Assembly (NCBI GenBank): GCA_022495995.1
Contig: JAFEMH010002098.1
Span: 1 to 64,000 of the forward strand
Reading direction: 5' to 3'
DNA length: 64,000 nt
Source of the DNA: Adenophora triphylla var. japonica
Lineage: Eukaryota; Streptophyta; Magnoliopsida; Asterales; Campanulaceae
Part shown: one piece after another, positions 43,636 through 54,213 of the stretch
Numbering within the stretch: position 1 is the stretch's first letter
Layout: every line of letters begins with the position of its first letter
Program-made: the position numbers and the translations under genes
Notes under the pieces: generated by a model
Told to the model about the DNA's origin: nothing
Databases searched by the model: none
Seen by the model: the letters and a program-made list of their open reading frames with translations, nothing else

Positions 43636-43796
43636 CCTTGAGTTATTTAGGTCTCATAATAATTTGGTTTTCGAAAGTAATAATGTAACAATTTGATTTT
43701 TTAAATTTGTTTAGAATTGATGAAAAAGCTAACAAAATGTTAGTTTTTAAAATGAACAATGTTGGGTAAAAAGAAGTTTATAAAAACGTAAAATTT

Positions 43797-44275
43797 AGGG
43801 AGAAACGGGTTACGGGTATCCAGAACCTTTTGAAAGGATGTCCAGAAACTTTTTGTATTGGCCATGACCTTGTCCCATGGTTACTTTCGATATCGGGCCT
43901 CAAAGGTTACGGATATCCGTAACCCTGAAAGGATATCCGGAAGCTTATGAAAGTGATATCAGAACCTTTCAAAATGATATCCGTAGCTTTCAAAATGTTT
44001 CGGATATTCATTTGATGGTTTCGGATATACATTGAAGGTTTCGGATATCCGTAAACCTTCAATAAGCAATTTACGGTCTTGGCCTTGAATTTGGCTTCAA
44101 ATCTATTTTTTCGGATATCCATTGCTAAAGGCTTCTGGATATCCGTTCCAAAGCTTCTGGATATCCAGAACCCTTTGAGACTGATATCCAGAAATTTTCT
44201 TCTGGTTATCAAACGTATAACTTCTGGCTATTAAAAACGCGTTTCTCCATAGTTATGGAGAAACGCGTTTCTCAG
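43797..44275. repeat. GGATATCC-rich degenerate repeat with terminal palindrome
   Basis: At least a dozen GGATATCC or GATATCC motifs are set in short units such as TTTCGGATATCCGTAACC; GGTTACGGATATCCGTAACC at 43905-43924 is a perfect 20-base palindrome. At the right end AAACGCGTTTCTCCAT-AGTT-ATGGAGAAACGCGTTT (44235-44270) is a perfect 16-base hairpin; GAGAAACGGGTT at the left end resembles it. Confidence 0.7.
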
Positions 44276-44526
44276 CAGACCTACTCAAAACTTATAAAAA
44301 TGAGTTACGATATTTTATTTTTTACATCAATTGTGAATATGACACAATCTAATTAATAGCACCAATATAGTTATGACACATTATTTTGTAAATTATGATT
44401 TGTATTTATTTTTTAACTTTAGTATTACCTTTTTATAATAAGGTAAGGGAGGGAGGGAGAGAATAAAATACTAATAATAAAAAATAGGTAGGAATAAAAT
44501 TTGAAAAAGCAAAGAAGAAAAAATAA

Positions 44527-44839
44527 TACTCCTTCAGTTTCATTTGAAAAATCACAAAATTGATAATGCATGAAAATTAAGAAAAGTATATAGTATAGTA
44601 AAATTGATAATGCACGAAAATTAAGAAAAGTATATAGTATAGTAAGTGTTGTGAGTATGAAAAATGAGATAATAGAGAGAAAGTGGAGTATAAAATAGTA
44701 GGTGAATTGTTATTGTGATTATGACAAGTGAGTAACATGAATAAAAAGTATTAAAAAGTTTCAATTTTGAAAGTGTATCTTTTTAAATGAGACACTTTAA
44801 ATGAAAATTTATATTTTTTCGGATGGGACGAAGGGAGTA
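44527..44839. mobile_element. Stowaway MITE 5, diverged
   Basis: TA-CTCCTTCAGTTTCATTTGAAAA at left and GGATGGGACGAAGGGAG-TA at right. The interior contains a duplicated AAAATTGATAATGCA(T/C)GAAAATTAAG. Confidence 0.75.
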
Positions 44840-45490
44840 TAAATATGGTATAGAAAGAAAAAAAAAAAAAGAGAAGTGTATTTATTTTAATCAACCTTAT
44901 CCAAGTTTTCTTATGCCTTCCCCTATCCCTCATCATTTTATAACTTTTTCACTCTTCTTCGGACTTTCTAAATTCTAATATGTTTGTGAATCCGTTAATA
45001 ATTTTTATTTTACTTTTACTATGCGCAATACTTTAATATCATACAATTTTTTTTTTCTAATTTTGTGTCAAACTTAAAATATAATTCGGTACCAATAATT
45101 AGGAGCACTATGCTTTGAAGTTAATGTTTTTTTTAAAAAAAAAAACTTTGAATTTTTATTTTTCTTTTTCTCCTTTTATTACTTTACGAGTATTTTTTTT
45201 CATTTTTTTAATATGGAGCATGAATAGATATGATCCATATGAAAGCCCATTTATCCGCAACTCCCCACTAAGAAAACTAGGGTGACCCTATTTTAGAAAG
45301 ATTCCCCTAAATTTCATGATGAACACCCTCTACTTTGCAAATTTATAAAGCCTTATAATTTTTAATTATTTTTTCAGTTTCAAAAAATTCAACAAAAAAA
45401 ATTAAATTTGTTTTAATTTTTAAAAAATATTTGTTTGAACATTTATTTAGAGACGGAGTAAATATTTAATTTTTTAATTCTACAATAATG
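44840..45490. other. AT-rich intergenic DNA
   Basis: No gene or defined repeat ends seen. Confidence 0.4.
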
Positions 45491-45493
45491 AGT

Positions 45494-45539
<46 letters not shown>
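45494..45539. repeat. (GA)n microsatellite
   Basis: About 46 bases of uninterrupted AG repeat. Confidence 0.9.
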
Positions 45540-45541
<2 letters not shown>

Positions 45542-45832
45542 TGCAATATTGAAAATCGAAAAATAACCACGCACCAGGAAATAATCTACATATACAGAAC
45601 ATAGCTTATAGAGTTGTAATTTTGTTGTTATATTTTACTACAATAACAATAAAACAACAACAACAAAATAAAATAAAACAACAACAACAAAACGTTAGTT
45701 ATAAAATAATTTGAAGTTAACTAACATGAATCTTAAATAAATAGAGTATTCCCTCCATCTAAAAAATGGTATCACAATTGACTTGTAAATGATTTTAAAT
45801 AATGTGTTTTACTCCTATTATGTGCTAACTTG

Positions 45833-46123
45833 TACTCCCTTCGTCCCTGCCGAAGTGTCCCAACTTTTTATTTTGGGCGTCCCATTTAAAATGTCTCATA
45901 CCCAAAAAAGGAAAGTTTTTTCACTATTTCACCCACTCATTCTCTCTCCTACTTTACTTTTACACTCACAATATTCTCTCTCCTAACTATTCCTCCCACT
46001 CATTCTCTCTCCTATTTAATTTTTCATACTCACAACATTTAAACTTTTCTCTTTCTTACATCACTTTCCTTAATTCTCGTGCAATTGTCCTTTTGGGACA
46101 CTTCGGCCGGGAAGGAGGGAGTA
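45833..46123. mobile_element. Stowaway MITE 6
   Basis: Ends CTCCCTTCGTCCCTGCCGAAGTG and CACTTCGGCCGGGAAGGAGGGAG, with TA duplications and the usual TCATTCTCTCTCCTA core. A separate solo Stowaway-like end (TTCCCTCCATCTAAAAAATGG) lies at about 45749. Confidence 0.88.
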
Positions 46124-46327
46124 TTATAATAAACTTAATATGGTGAGTATATGAATTCTATTTAGCCCAGTCCAATATCTTTAAACTAAATGGGCTCATT
46201 GGTAAATAAAGGCCCAGCCCATGGGTTCCTGAAGGCCCATCACATTGTTTCCTTGCCTAATGATGTATGCCTCGGATTTCCTTGCAACTGTAATTAGGAT
46301 TCGGTTTAACACATAAATAAATCGTAT

Positions 46328-46950
46328 ATTTCTTCAGTCCCACTAAAACTACTCAATTACTATTTGTACGATAATTAAGAAAGTGTTAGTGAAATACTAG
46401 TATGTGTTGGGTGATTAAAATTGAGGTATGAAAAAGAAAATGGAACAGAGAATAGTAATTAAAATGTTGTTATGAATATGGCAGAATCTCATTAATATAA
46501 AAATAATACCTCTCCGTTTCAGATTACAAGTCCTATCAAAAGTTTGCATGCATATTAAGAAAACATGAAAAAATGAGTAAACAGTTGCAAGGTTGAGGAC
46601 AAAATTATCCAAAACGCTATTGATATTTCAAGTGTGTAAAAAGTAGGATAACAAGTAGTGTTTTAGTTTGTAATTCTACAAAAGTAAGATTATATAAATG
46701 TCCAAATCACTATTTATTATTTGTCATTTTAGGATTAAATCAAAGTAAGACTTATAGTCTGGGATGTACGAAAAAGAAACGTATGACTCTTAATCAGGGA
46801 AGGAGAGAGTAAAATATTTCAATTTTAGAAAATGTATAATTTATAGTAGAACACCCTAAACAAAAATTGTGTAGTTTGTAATTGGATATATAAACAAAAA
46901 ATTGTGTAATTTGTAATTGGATAGAGGAAATGTATATTGTGTAGTTTGTA
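46328..46950. mobile_element. Two decayed Stowaway-like elements, probably nested
   Basis: An outer pair of weak ends (TTCTTCAGTCCCACTAAAAC near 46330; GTAATTGGATAGAGGAAATG near 46915) seems to enclose an inner copy from TACCTCTCCGTTTCAGATTAC (46507) to CTTAATCAGGGAAGGAGAGAGTA (about 46811). The ends are too diverged to be certain. Confidence 0.4.
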
Positions 46951-47039
46951 GTGGCATACTTTGGTAAATGCTTGCTTTCGAAGAGGTCATATCATTACTA
47001 TCTCAAAATTAAAATGAATTTGATATTCTCATTATTAGC

Positions 47040-47165
47040 TAATATTATTAATTAATAATTATAGTTATTATATAAATTAATTATTACTATTAATAATATT
47101 AATTAATTATAATTATTTATATATATAAATTAATTATTACTATTAATAGTATTAAGTTAATTATA
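47040..47165. repeat. TTAATTAATAATTATTA-type AT repeat
   Basis: A low-complexity A/T tract containing two similar copies of AAATTAATTATTACTATTAATA (about 47076 and 47129). Confidence 0.6.
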
Positions 47166-47220
47166 ATAGATACTATATCTTCCATTTTTCCTGTAACTAC
47201 GAAAGGAACAAAATAGGTTT

Positions 47221-47489
47221 TACTCCCTCCGTCCCAATAAAAGTTTCACCAATTTTTTAAAAGGGCGTCCCGTTAAAAGTTTTACCTTTTCTAAAATGAC
47301 AAAGAATCTTTACTATTTCACCCACTCATGCTCTCTCCTATTTCACTTTTATACTCACAACACTTTTCAAATTTACTATTTCTTTCACTCATTCTCTCCT
47401 ATTTTACTATTACACTCACAACATTTCTTCCACCCTTAATTTGCGAGCCGGGTCAAAATGGTGAAGCTATTATCGGGACTGAGGGAGTA
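47221..47489. mobile_element. Stowaway MITE 7
   Basis: TA-CTCCCTCCGTCCCAATAAAAG at left and TATTATCGGGACTGAGGGAG-TA at right with the shared core. A further decayed relative fills 47490-47715. Confidence 0.88.
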
Positions 47490-48059
47490 TACAAAAATTA
47501 ATGGAAAAAATTAGTATAATAAGTGTTGTGAGTATGAAAAGTGAGGTAAAAGAGAGAAAGTGTGGTAGGAAATAGTAAGTGGATAGATGATGTGAGTATA
47601 ACAAGTAGATCTAATAAATAAACAAGTATTAAAAACATTTCTTTTTGGGACTGTGCATTTTTGTAATGAAATATCAAAATTGAACTTTTATTTCTTTTAT
47701 AATGAGACAAATAGAGTACTCCCTCCGTCTCAGCGGAGTGTGGATTTTTGGTCAATCTTGATCAACTTTGATCACTAATTTAAATAAATAATAATGATCC
47801 TAATAAAAATTCAAAAAATGTTATTTTTAATATTATCACTAGTACAGATTTGATCTTAGGAATCGCACCTTAGATAGCGCTTTTAAAAAGCGCTATCTAA
47901 GATGTAAACTTACATAGCGCATCCACAACTTTAAATTTAATAATCAAAACAAAAAATTAAAAAAAAAAAAAAATTAACTAAGATAGCGCATATTAGGAAA
48001 ACGCTATCTTAGTGGAATCTTGCAAAGCGTTTAATAGAAGCGTTGTCTTTGAAAACGCT

Positions 48060-48520
48060 TCCTAAGTTTCTTTCTATACTCCCACATCTCCTCCAGGCGT
48101 AATCTATTTCCGTCGTTCTCTCTCCTCTCTCTCTCTCTCACACACACTCCCTCTCTTTCAGCCCTTCCTCTGCGCCGTTCTCTCTTCGTGCGCCTCTCCA
48201 GATCTCGAGCTCCTCACATCTTCGATCTCCACCGAAATCTCGAGCTCCTCACATCTTCGATCTCCACTGGAATCTCTCCTTTCTCGGGCATCCTTCCGAC
48301 GCAAATTCAGGTACCGGCATAACCACCATCGCCATCGTCAAGGTCGTGAAGGTAAGGCTTTACTCTAAATCTCTCGAGTTGTGATTTCAATTTCACCATT
48401 TTCCCCCAAATTCAACCTTTTTCGAACTCAAAATTAGGGCTTCAAAGCAGGTTTAAATGTTTAATGTCGGCGTTGGCAGATTAACCGGACCAGCATCGAC
48501 GAAGGAGGAGGTATGTTTGA
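48060..48520 (+). other. Promoter/leader-like sequence in the CACTA element
   Basis: A CT-rich sequence resembling a plant 5' UTR, with a duplicated ATCTCGAGCTCCTCACATCTTCGATCTCCAC (about 48201 and 48237). A near-consensus splice donor (GTGAAG-GTAAGGC, GT at 48351) follows, and a second exon-like piece ends GGAGGAG-GTATGT near 48513. It could supply transcription to the captured exons downstream. Confidence 0.5.
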
Positions 48521-48874
48521 TGTGCCTGCCATATCTAAATGAATTACTGGACATGGTTCTGATTTATTTACTTCAACAATAAGGATGCTTATCCCCCCCT
48601 CACTCATTTATTGTTCGGCAGTCTTCTATGAAGTTGAATGAGTAAAGTTTTGTACTTATATGTTTTGTTTTTATTATTTTCTTTGGATTCCTCATAATCC
48701 TTACACACCAGTATCATTCTTGTTTCAGTAATTATGTTGTAACTCTTTAATGTGTCTTTTTCCCTTTGATTATTTCTTTCGTTGTGATACATTTGGCTCT
48801 CTTGGCCCTTTCTGCCTTTTGACCATGCTTTGTTTTGACCTAGGATGATCTTTACTTGTTTTTCTATACTGCAG

Positions 48875-49213
48875 GGTTGTGCAATATGCTTACTTCTTGC
48901 TGCTGGATGGGCTTGTGCAGCGTATGTCAGGTATTAAACCGGGTGACCACAATGGTGACAATGTGTCATTTGCTTAAAGATTCATTGTGTGTTGTATTCA
49001 GTTTATTGCATAGTCATTTGGTTTAACATTTTATTTCTTATTACTGAAACAGAGAGATAAAACTGATCAAGCACAGTATGAAACGTGGCAATAGTTTTGC
49101 ATTTCTTTGTCGCGATATCCAAGACCTTGAGCATTCTAAACAGGTCAAATTGCTCAAGTCATTTGGCTCAACACTAAATTCTTGGATTAAGCAATTGTAT
49201 GAGGCCAAATTAG
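48875..49213 (+). pseudogene. Captured fragment of a ceramide glucosyltransferase gene
   Basis: Two exon pieces flank a normal intron. Exon 48875-48930 reads GCAICLLLAAGWACAAYVR, matching the N-terminal membrane segment of plant glucosylceramide synthase. The next, from 49053, reads EIKLIKHSMKRGNSFAFLC and DIQDLEHSKQVKLLKSFGS, matching the region after it. The expected PRVTVVMP catalytic-domain lead-in is missing, and the following NWRSQ part is degenerate before a stop at 49228. The parent enzyme adds glucose to ceramide in the Golgi/ER. Identification is by memory of the plant family. Confidence 0.7.
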
Positions 49214-49681
49214 GTGATATCCACTCTTGATATCATACTGGATTTGACGTAATTTCTTTTAGCTTGTCGCACTTGCACCCAAAGCTTCCTATAGACATGC
49301 TGATCTTTTCATTACCAATGAACTGTGGCATAAAATCAAAATCAAGTAGTTCATTGGGTTGATATAACTACCTCCAATGTTGTATCGCTGGATACGAGAA
49401 TCACAATATTAGTGGCTAGCAGTTCTTGATATTGGACTTCTCAGTCCAATGCAATAGAAGTAAAACAACTGGTAAATTTAATATAGAATTTACTGATTTC
49501 CACAAATGGTCTGCCTTTTCTTCGTACTTTGTTTTTACGAGTGGACATCAAGTGTGTAGGTCAGTCCAGTTCGTGTTTTGAGTATTTCTATTTAAGTATG
49601 CTTTTAAGCCAGAGAGTTGTGCAGATTGAACGAGAAAAGCATAGTGATTTGTATTGGGTTTTTGTAAACAGTGATTTGCAG

Positions 49682-49788
49682 ACTATGTTGGTCTACCTTG
49701 CCGGATAGTGCGAGGATGCAAGTATTGTGTTGAAGACCATAGGTCTTCATGTGTTGTTAAAGATTGAAGATGACCAGAATGTGTCAAG
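49682..49788 (+). pseudogene. Captured exon of a Raf-like (CTR1/EDR1-type) protein kinase gene
   Basis: After a TTTGCAG acceptor the exon reads DYVGLPCRIVRGCKYCVEDH and RSSCVVK, the signature of the EDR1/CTR1 regulatory domain upstream of the kinase in plant Raf-like MAPKKKs. One extra A then shifts the frame; the other frame continues KIEDDQNVSR, as expected, to an AAG-GTCAGT donor. It contains only a piece of the regulatory domain and no kinase. Confidence 0.7.
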
Positions 49789-50052
49789 GTCAGTATGCAA
49801 TTATTGTATTGCGGGTCTTAGTGTCTTATATCTACCTTTGCTCGTCTCTTTAATTAAATTTTTCTGTAGTGTACTCTTGAGAATTGTTAAAGAAGATGTT
49901 GGAATGTGTCATTTGGAGATGGTTGGGCAGAAATTATGTCTCTTGAAACAGAGAAATATTATTTTTGATAAATGCTTACATGGCTGTAACTACTACTTTG
50001 ATGGATGACCTCTTTAAATTTGTTCTGATTTTTTTCAATTTCTACTTATTAG

Positions 50053-50737
50053 GTCATATGTTCCCTCAATGACGCTGAACAAGATGTGAGTCCACTTGAA
50101 TTTGATCCTTTTCACTATCAGAAATAGCAAATTAAAGCAGAGAACGCATTATTTTTGCATTTACTGATGTGTTTTTTCAATCTCTCACAGGTTTAACAAA
50201 ATTGTTCAAGTTGTGGGGTTTACATGGGAAATTACTTCTGTGCGAAATGTAAATTCTTCGATGATGATGTGAGCTTTTAACTTCTGCTTTCGTTTCATTT
50301 TCTGTTCATCTCATTTGAGCAATTATTTGGTTACCTAATGTAGTATTATTTTGTGGAATATTTTAGGTTTCGAAGAAGCAATATCACTGTGATAAGTGTG
50401 GGATATGCAGGTGAAAATTCTCAATCTATATAATGGTCAGGAAATCAATATATACGTGAAAGTTTCTCTCCAGACTCATGTTTTTTGTGTTATGGTTGCT
50501 TATGCAGAACTGGAGGGAAGGACAATTTCTTTCACTATGATAAGTGTGGTGAGATAAAGATATTGTTTACGATAAATTACTCGTTATTTTTAAAGGTCTA
50601 TTGTTTCTAATACAATAACTGAGTTTCTGAATTCATTGCCATTTCATGGTATAGGATGTTGCTACTCATAAGAAGTGAAAAATGCACACAGGTGTGTGGA
50701 AAGGGCAATGCACCGCGACTGCCCTGTTTGCTTTGAG
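50053..50737 (+). pseudogene. Captured fragment of a CHY-zinc-finger/RING E3 ligase gene
   Basis: Five exons with introns kept: 50053-50085 (VICSLNDAEQD), 50191-50268 (QNCSSCGVYMGNYFCAKC, FFDDD), 50367-50410 (VSKKQYHCDKCGIC), 50508-50548 (TGGKDNFFHYDKC) and 50655-50737 (CVERAMHRDCPVCFE). These match the CTCHY part and the start of the RING of plant MIEL1/RZFP34/RCHY1-type ubiquitin ligases. Two in-frame stops break it: TAA for the first Q of VQQNC and TAA in CYS-stop-EVKN. The N-terminal CHY zinc finger and the rest of the RING are absent. It lies after the kinase exon in the same orientation. Confidence 0.85.
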
Positions 50738-50815
50738 GTATACATTAAATATAAAATTCATCAATTTTCTTCTCTCTCCTCATCACCATCCCTTCACCCC
50801 TGTAAGTTACCCATT

Positions 50816-50817
<2 letters not shown>

Positions 50818-50886
<69 letters not shown>
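50818..50886. repeat. (CT)n(CA)n compound microsatellite
   Basis: About 53 bases of CT followed by 16 of CA, inside the captured gene's intron. Confidence 0.9.
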
Positions 50887-51319
50887 TAGCACTCAGTTTG
50901 TTTGTTTATTTCTTGAGTTCACGAATTCCATCCTGCCATAACATGTTTAAGGTTGTCATCTTTTTTTGGTTTTGTGGTTGTTATCGAATAATTGTCTTAC
51001 GCTTGCAAATTCGTTAGTTTCTTGACTCTTTTACGATGTTTGTAGATTTCACCCACATACAAATGTTTGTCAATTTGTTTCTTTCTCTTTTTCACGCACA
51101 CATACACACACTGCTGAGATTTGTGTAATTTCTTTAAGCTCGGATATTAATTCATCAATAACTTCAATTTAGATTTTTGAATTTCATGTTTAATGCTATT
51201 TTTGGCATGGCTGAGTTCATATTTTATGATTTACTGCTGTTGAATTTTCAGATTTGATGAACAAAATACATGATATTTGTAGATTGTTTGTAATATTTGC
51301 TCTATGTGGGTTGTGCAGA

Positions 51320-51531
51320 TTCCAGAATGCGATAGAGAAGGCAAAGAAGATGACAAATCACTAGGGCGCAACAGCTTCAAAACAACTCCATCGGAATGTA
51401 CCGACACAGGCTACACCCACCGGCCCACCCCTCCACCAGCACTCTTCCCACATAGGCAAATCGTCGAACAGGAAACGGGCAGAACACAACGATGGCGTTT
51501 CTGGCAGCAACGATCGTGGGATCTCGTGTAA
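51320..51531 (+). pseudogene. Last exon-like segment in the CACTA element, unidentified
   Basis: After TGTGCAG the frame is open to 51531 (ending WRFWQQRSWDLV). Another frame reads NRKRAEHNDGVSGSNDRG. It is GC-richer than its surroundings and probably a further captured exon or the terminal exon of the chimeric transcript. I do not recognise it. Confidence 0.35.
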
Positions 51532-52282
51532 CAAATGTTGGAATGACTCAACATTATCAGACACCAAGTATTGGAATTGCTAATCTTTGGCGGTTCTTCA
51601 TTCTTGATGCCTATTAATTAGACTGGGAGATTCTTTGGTTTGTTTAAATTTTTTATCTAAGTTTCATGTTGTGCGACGGGTGTTAGACTAGTTAGTTTGT
51701 AACTCTTGTGGATGATTGTAAGAATTATTATTGGTGTAATAAATGAATGGTTGATTGTTATTGTTGAATGAAATGTTTTTAGTTCATATTAATTTTTATT
51801 TATTTGATTTCTTGATTATAATGCATATAATTTGAAATGGTGCAACAGGAAAAAAAATTAAAAAAATACAAAATAAAAAATGAAAAATAGCCTTAGATAG
51901 CGTTTTTTAAGCGCTATCTAAGCTTGATTTTTATAAAAAAAATTTGCTTATATAGCACTTAAAAAACGCTACCTAAGATGATTTTTTAAAATAAAAAAAG
52001 TGCTAAGATAGCGCTTTTTAAAAGCGCTATCTAAGTTTAGGAGCTTAGATAGCGCTTATACAAGCGCTATGCTAACTTGCATAGCGTTAGCTTAGATAGC
52101 GCTTATAAGCGCTATCTAAGCTAAAAAAAAGCGCTATCTAAGCTCAAATTTGTACTAGTGTATTAAGCGTGATATAATAACAAATTTTTAAATTTTTATT
52201 AGAATTATTATTATTTATTTAAATTAGTGATCAAAGTTGGTTAAGGTTGATCAAAAATTCACACTCCGAGACGGAGGGAGTA

Positions 52283-52667
52283 TAGGTTAACTGGTAGTAT
52301 AGAAAACCTCATTTTGGTACAGCTCCATTAAATTTAGACATTGTTTATAATTTTTCCTATTTTTATTTTGTATCTAGAAATGCTTTTTTTTTTCTGTTTG
52401 TTTCAATTTTTTGCATTTTTTTTTCATTCAAACCAAAAACGAACTACAAATTTTGACAATTCTAAATAAAAGAAAAGAAATTCCTCCGTCCAGAAAGATA
52501 TTTTACATTTTTATTTTTCTCAGTTTCAAAATAAATATCTATTTTCTAAATTTAATATTTTTGAATATTTATTTAGATGCTAAAGAGGTAGTAATTTGCA
52601 TTAAACTTCGACTAATAATTTATATTTATTTAAGTATACAAAATGAATATTTAAAAATTATTAATAA
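52283..52667. other. AT-rich intergenic DNA
   Basis: No gene recognised; only A/T-rich short ORFs. Confidence 0.4.
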
Positions 52668-53449
52668 TGATGCCAAAAACGTTCGGATCAGCCTAAATTC
52701 AGCCGCAGGTTATATCATGTATAATTGAATAGCCTGAAAAATAATAACAAACACGTAAGCTAAGTCGGAGCTTCACCGACGAATGCCCTTCGGCGTGAGA
52801 GTAAGTATTTGTGTTTAGACAGAAAATCAATTAACAATAGTTTAGACTCAAAAGATGTGTTATCAAAATAATGTGAATTATGACTTGTATGTATAGGCAT
52901 AGTATTGTAAAATACATGTTGAATAGGAATTCGTGTGATAGTTGGTTATAATCCTATTCGGATGATAATTGTTCACAGTCCTTATTTGAGTAGAATTAGA
53001 TAATTTATTCTGCACGTGCGCCTTGAATGCGAGCTTCTCGGCATAAGTTGCTTGGTCGGCTTGGGTTGACGCCGAGAAAGTGGAGAGTAAGGATAGGGAA
53101 ACCCATTTTCTTGCTTTATTGATGACCGAGGAGGGATCTACTCGTCCTTGGATGATACCTTAATCGGTTTTGTTGAATGCCTTGCTCGGCATATGAGATG
53201 ATACCTGGTCGGCATGTATAATTGTTTTACCTTAGTCATTATTCGCTCTGATATGTTTAGGTCGACATAGTGGGAATTACGAGAAAGCAATACGAGCAAA
53301 GGTAGGGAAAGCTCACTCCCTTTGTCGTACTTGAGACTTGTATGAATTATATTTTGGGCCAAATCCATTGGGCTTTGCTCGGCCCGATCCACATTCGTAT
53401 CTCGATTTATACCGTTCAGTGACCCCCGACTTTCTAGCTCGGCTATGCC

Positions 53450-53870
53450 GAGAAGGAAGTGGTGCTCTACCTCGAATTAAACAAATACTAACGAACTTTT
53501 ACGTGTCATAAGACTCTTCATTATCCAACAGTTAAATCGAAATGATAGGTGCGGATATCGAGGTCTTACATTTGTCTTTAATTCTCTATAACATTAATTG
53601 CAACGAAAAGACGGCGCCTCAACCCGATTTCTTGACCCATACCCGTATAGATTTGGGTATAAAAACAAAAACCCACTTCATTTTTATTCTTTTTCCACTC
53701 TTTGCAATTAAGAACTATAAGATTCAAATCGCCAATTTGTTCTTGATTTATTGGTAAATTTGTGCTTGATCTGTTAGTGTGTTTCTACATCAATCCTTCG
53801 ATTAAGGTATAAATCTTCTCCCTCTTCTCTATTTTATGCATTTTTACTTCTAATTTCTGGGTTGTCCTAG
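53450..53870 (+). promoter_or_regulatory. Promoter/leader-like centre of the inverted-repeat element
   Basis: TTGGGTATAAAAACAAAAACCC (about 53655) is a TATA box candidate. It is followed by a CT-rich leader and TTCGATTAAGGTATAAATC, a possible splice donor. No ORF over 75 codons follows before the right arm. Confidence 0.4.
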
Positions 53871-54213
53871 CTAGAAAGTCGGGGGCCAATTAACGGTATA
53901 AAACGAGTACAACCATGGGCCATAAAACGGGCAAAGCCCTGTGGGTTAAGCCCAATGTAAAATATATACAAGTCCCAAATACGACATATGGAATAAGCTT
54001 ACTTATTCTCGTCTCACTCTTCTCGTAATATCACAATATGTCGACCTAGATATAGCATAGCGATCTAATGACTAAGGCAGAGATGTTGATAAATGCCGAA
54101 CAAGATATACATAAATGTCGACCATGGCACATCTATATGCCGATCAAGGCACATTCATATGTCGACATGCACCAGGTTCACGTCAGCAAGGCCACAACTG
54201 TGACAAGGGGAAT

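Larger units (their letters stand above)
47837..52160 (+). mobile_element. CACTA transposon carrying captured host-gene fragments
   Basis: Ends CACTAGTACAGATTTGA (47837) and its inverse TCAAATTTGTACTAGTG (ending 52160), with 3-bp duplications TAT at 47834-47836 and 52161-52163. Subterminal regions hold many AGATAGCGCT/AGCGCTATCT motifs in both orientations (47870-48060 and 51890-52145), the usual CACTA transposase-binding arrays. No transposase is recognisable. Instead the interior has a plant-like leader and plus-strand exon fragments of at least three unrelated genes with introns retained, so this is a non-autonomous gene-capturing (Pack-type) CACTA element. Confidence 0.9.
47717..52282. 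mobile_element. Stowaway MITE 8, split by a CACTA element
   Basis: The left half begins TA-CTCCCTCCGTCTCAGCGGAGTG (47717) and runs to 47836. The right half runs from 52161 to CACTCCGAGACGGAGGGAG-TA (52282). Both halves carry matching inverted sequence (GATCAACTTTGATCACTAATTTAAAT). Without the insertion the element would be about 240 bp, normal for Stowaway. Confidence 0.88.

Noticed and set aside
50675..51017. ORFs with long (SL)n and (HT)n runs
   Set aside because: They arise from the CT/CA microsatellite in an intron of the captured gene.
47837..52160. A functional host gene for an E3 ligase
   Set aside because: Two in-frame stops, missing N- and C-terminal parts, and CACTA ends around it show a captured fragment.
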